DNA of 15,230 nucleotides, taken from JBNJGT01 sp051819765 (GTDB lineage: Archaea > Nanobdellota > Nanobdellia > Woesearchaeales > JACJVW01). The DNA lies in the NCBI GenBank assembly GCA_051819765.1, contig JBNJGT010000038.1:1-15230 (forward strand), read 5' to 3'. Every line of letters begins with the position of its first letter. The stretch's first letter is position 1. Below the pieces are notes generated by a model. That model was not told where the DNA came from. It saw nothing but the letters and a program-made list of their open reading frames with translations, and made no database searches. The translations under genes were made by a program, and so were the position numbers. Positions 13,887-15,230 of this stretch are shown in pieces.

Positions 13887-15230
13887 GAGCAGGATAGCAC
13901 TAATCAGCAAAAGATTGACCAGTATTCCCCCAAGGAACCAATATTCTTCCCGGTCTTCCGGTTGGACGACAATGTCAAAACGCCGTTCACCAACCAATTC
14001 TCCTACAGCAGCAGATACATCTATCGTATGGATACCTGGATTTACATTCGGGATTGTTACGGTATAAACCCCCTCAGGTGAGAGCAACGCCTCATGACGA
14101 GTACCATTGATCGAGACAGTGACATCCGCAGCCGGCGTACAAGGATCAGTGGATGGAAAAGACACCCCATTAGCAAGACTAGAGACATAGACCGTGACAT
14201 GAAGCGGGTCACCGACAGCAATGGATTGACCATTCACACCTAGCGCAAGATACAAAGGATCCGACCGATTCGTCATATACCTGAAGACCTCCAGGAATAC
14301 CTCCTCATACTCATCAGAATACACGCGATGAGTCCTCATCCGATTCATGACAGATTTCTCACTGCTGGTTTGAATACCATAAAGCGGATGCCCAAGCTCA
14401 AGCAGGCCATGCGCGTCATCCCAGTATTTTCCATCAGATATGAGAACAACAGGGAAAGTCTGATTATAGCCCTTCAACAAATCGATAAGCGGCCCATAAT
14501 AGGTTGGACCCCCCACTCCTATCTGATTGATGCGCCGCTTAAGAACACTGGCATCAGAAAGGAATGAGGATAAGATACTCACATCATTTGAGAAAGTAAC
14601 AAAAGAGACCTTATACTCGCGTGTAAACAGGTCAAAAAAATAGGGCAAATCCTCCTTAATTGCCTCGATGGTATGAGACCCCATACTATCCGATGCGTCT
14701 AGTGCCAGAATCATCTGTTGTTTTGGAGCAAGATGATTGGTGAAATACGAGCCATGACCCAGTGTTGCGTTCAAAGTACTCACATTATACTGGCACGAGG
14801 AACGAGTATCATTGACATGGATGGTCTTGATATGCGAGAAATCCTGATAGACACAATCTGATTCATTTCCGTATTTCACTGAGACATTTGAAAACACTGA
14901 GTAAGTACCAGGTGGAAGATTGACTGTTCCAGTATATGAGGAAGCAAATCTCAACGGCAATGTCTCATGATGACCATCCTCGGAGTAGAAATGGACAGTC
15001 AAGTTGACTCTCTCCGCGCAAAACGCCTGGGAGTCCCTGATTGTATACCCGGGAACCACCAGATTATTCCTACGGGACGTGACATCCAGATCCACAAAAA
15101 CCTCCTCATCCGCATAATACGCATCATTGAGCGCATTAGTCTTCACAACGAAATAGTTTTCCCGCTGATGGCCAGACTCATAGATCTCCCGAAAAGAGTC
15201 AAACAATGTTTCAGTATTCTCAGAGAGATA
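13866..15230 (-). CDS. Membrane-anchored von Willebrand factor A domain protein (5' partial)
   Basis: The frame is open from the right edge to the stop at 13866 (454 residues). An internal TTG at 15206 is not a convincing start. Numbered from the first visible codon, residues about 30-150 are beta-rich with many sequons (NLT, NVS, NES, NDT, NAT). The VWA domain spans about 168-320 with an intact metal-dependent adhesion site: D178-x-S180-x-S182 (DASDS), T243 (GGPTYYG) and D266 (LISDGKYWDD). A further Ig-like beta domain follows (about 330-415). A C-terminal TM helix at about 431-451 (LGGILVNLLLISAILLLW) ends in IKRD, which places the bulk outside. This fits a surface adhesion or ligand-binding protein. 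It is convergent with the archaellin gene, overlapping by 21 bp. Confidence 0.88.
   Translation of the reverse strand, partial: YLSENTETLFDSFREIYESGHQRENYFVVKTNALNDAYYADEEVFVDLDVTSRRNNLVVPGYTIRDSQAFCAERVNLTVHFYSEDGHHETLPLRFASSYTGTVNLPPGTYSVFSNVSVKYGNESDCVYQDFSHIKTIHVNDTRSSCQYNVSTLNATLGHGSYFTNHLAPKQQMILALDASDSMGSHTIEAIKEDLPYFFDLFTREYKVSFVTFSNDVSILSSFLSDASVLKRRINQIGVGGPTYYGPLIDLLKGYNQTFPVVLISDGKYWDDAHGLLELGHPLYGIQTSSEKSVMNRMRTHRVYSDEYEEVFLEVFRYMTNRSDPLYLALGVNGQSIAVGDPLHVTVYVSSLANGVSFPSTDPCTPAADVTVSINGTRHEALLSPEGVYTVTIPNVNPGIHTIDVSAAVGELVGERRFDIVVQPEDREEYWFLGGILVNLLLISAILLLWIKRD

Overview
The window looks archaeal. It carries fibrillarin and Nop5 (the core of the box C/D RNA 2'-O-methylation machine), a four-subunit pyruvate-type ferredoxin oxidoreductase, an archaeal UMP kinase, a TrmB-family regulator, SecF/SecD, an archaellin-like protein, and TATA boxes placed about 25 nt before or at start codons. 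The short divergent gene spacing, the compact gene set and the unusual SecD suggest a DPANN (Woesearchaeota-like) genome, but that placement is inference from gene content only. No rRNA, tRNA, CRISPR array, insertion sequence or phage gene was seen.

Layout. 1-1402 (+): C-terminal part of a membrane-anchored surface protein, whose end overlaps a small opposite-strand membrane protein (1377-1694). 1959-2260 (+): decayed carboxymuconolactone decarboxylase/AhpD-like gene with a preserved promoter and terminator. 2367-3104 (-): TrmB-like regulator, divergent from a three-domain thymidylate synthase (3227-4555, +). 4539-6049 (-): nop5-flpA operon. 6144-9238 (+): porG-porD-porA-(89-aa zinc protein)-porB operon, every junction a stop/start overlap. 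9226-12554 (-): secF-secD, then UMP kinase with its own promoter. 12654-13886 (+): archaellin-like secreted subunit. 13866-15230 (-): membrane-anchored von Willebrand factor A protein running off the right edge.

How the genes fit together. The Por operon makes acetyl-CoA and reduced ferredoxin from pyruvate. Thymidylate synthase and UMP kinase serve pyrimidine nucleotide supply. Nop5/fibrillarin serve rRNA/tRNA modification. SecDF supports export, which the surface proteins at both edges need. All four intact convergent pairs overlap at their 3' ends by 13-26 bp, and most transcription units look leaderless or nearly so. In the four stretches counted, the + strand is C-rich and G-poor whichever strand is coding, which looks like replication-strand bias.

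The items most worth a second look are the MtrA-like/ThyA/DUF4346 fusion, the 89-aa zinc-site protein inside the por operon, the PDZ-bearing SecD, the decayed AhpD-like gene, and a TTACCC(C)TAAG motif downstream of the TATA box of two surface-protein genes.
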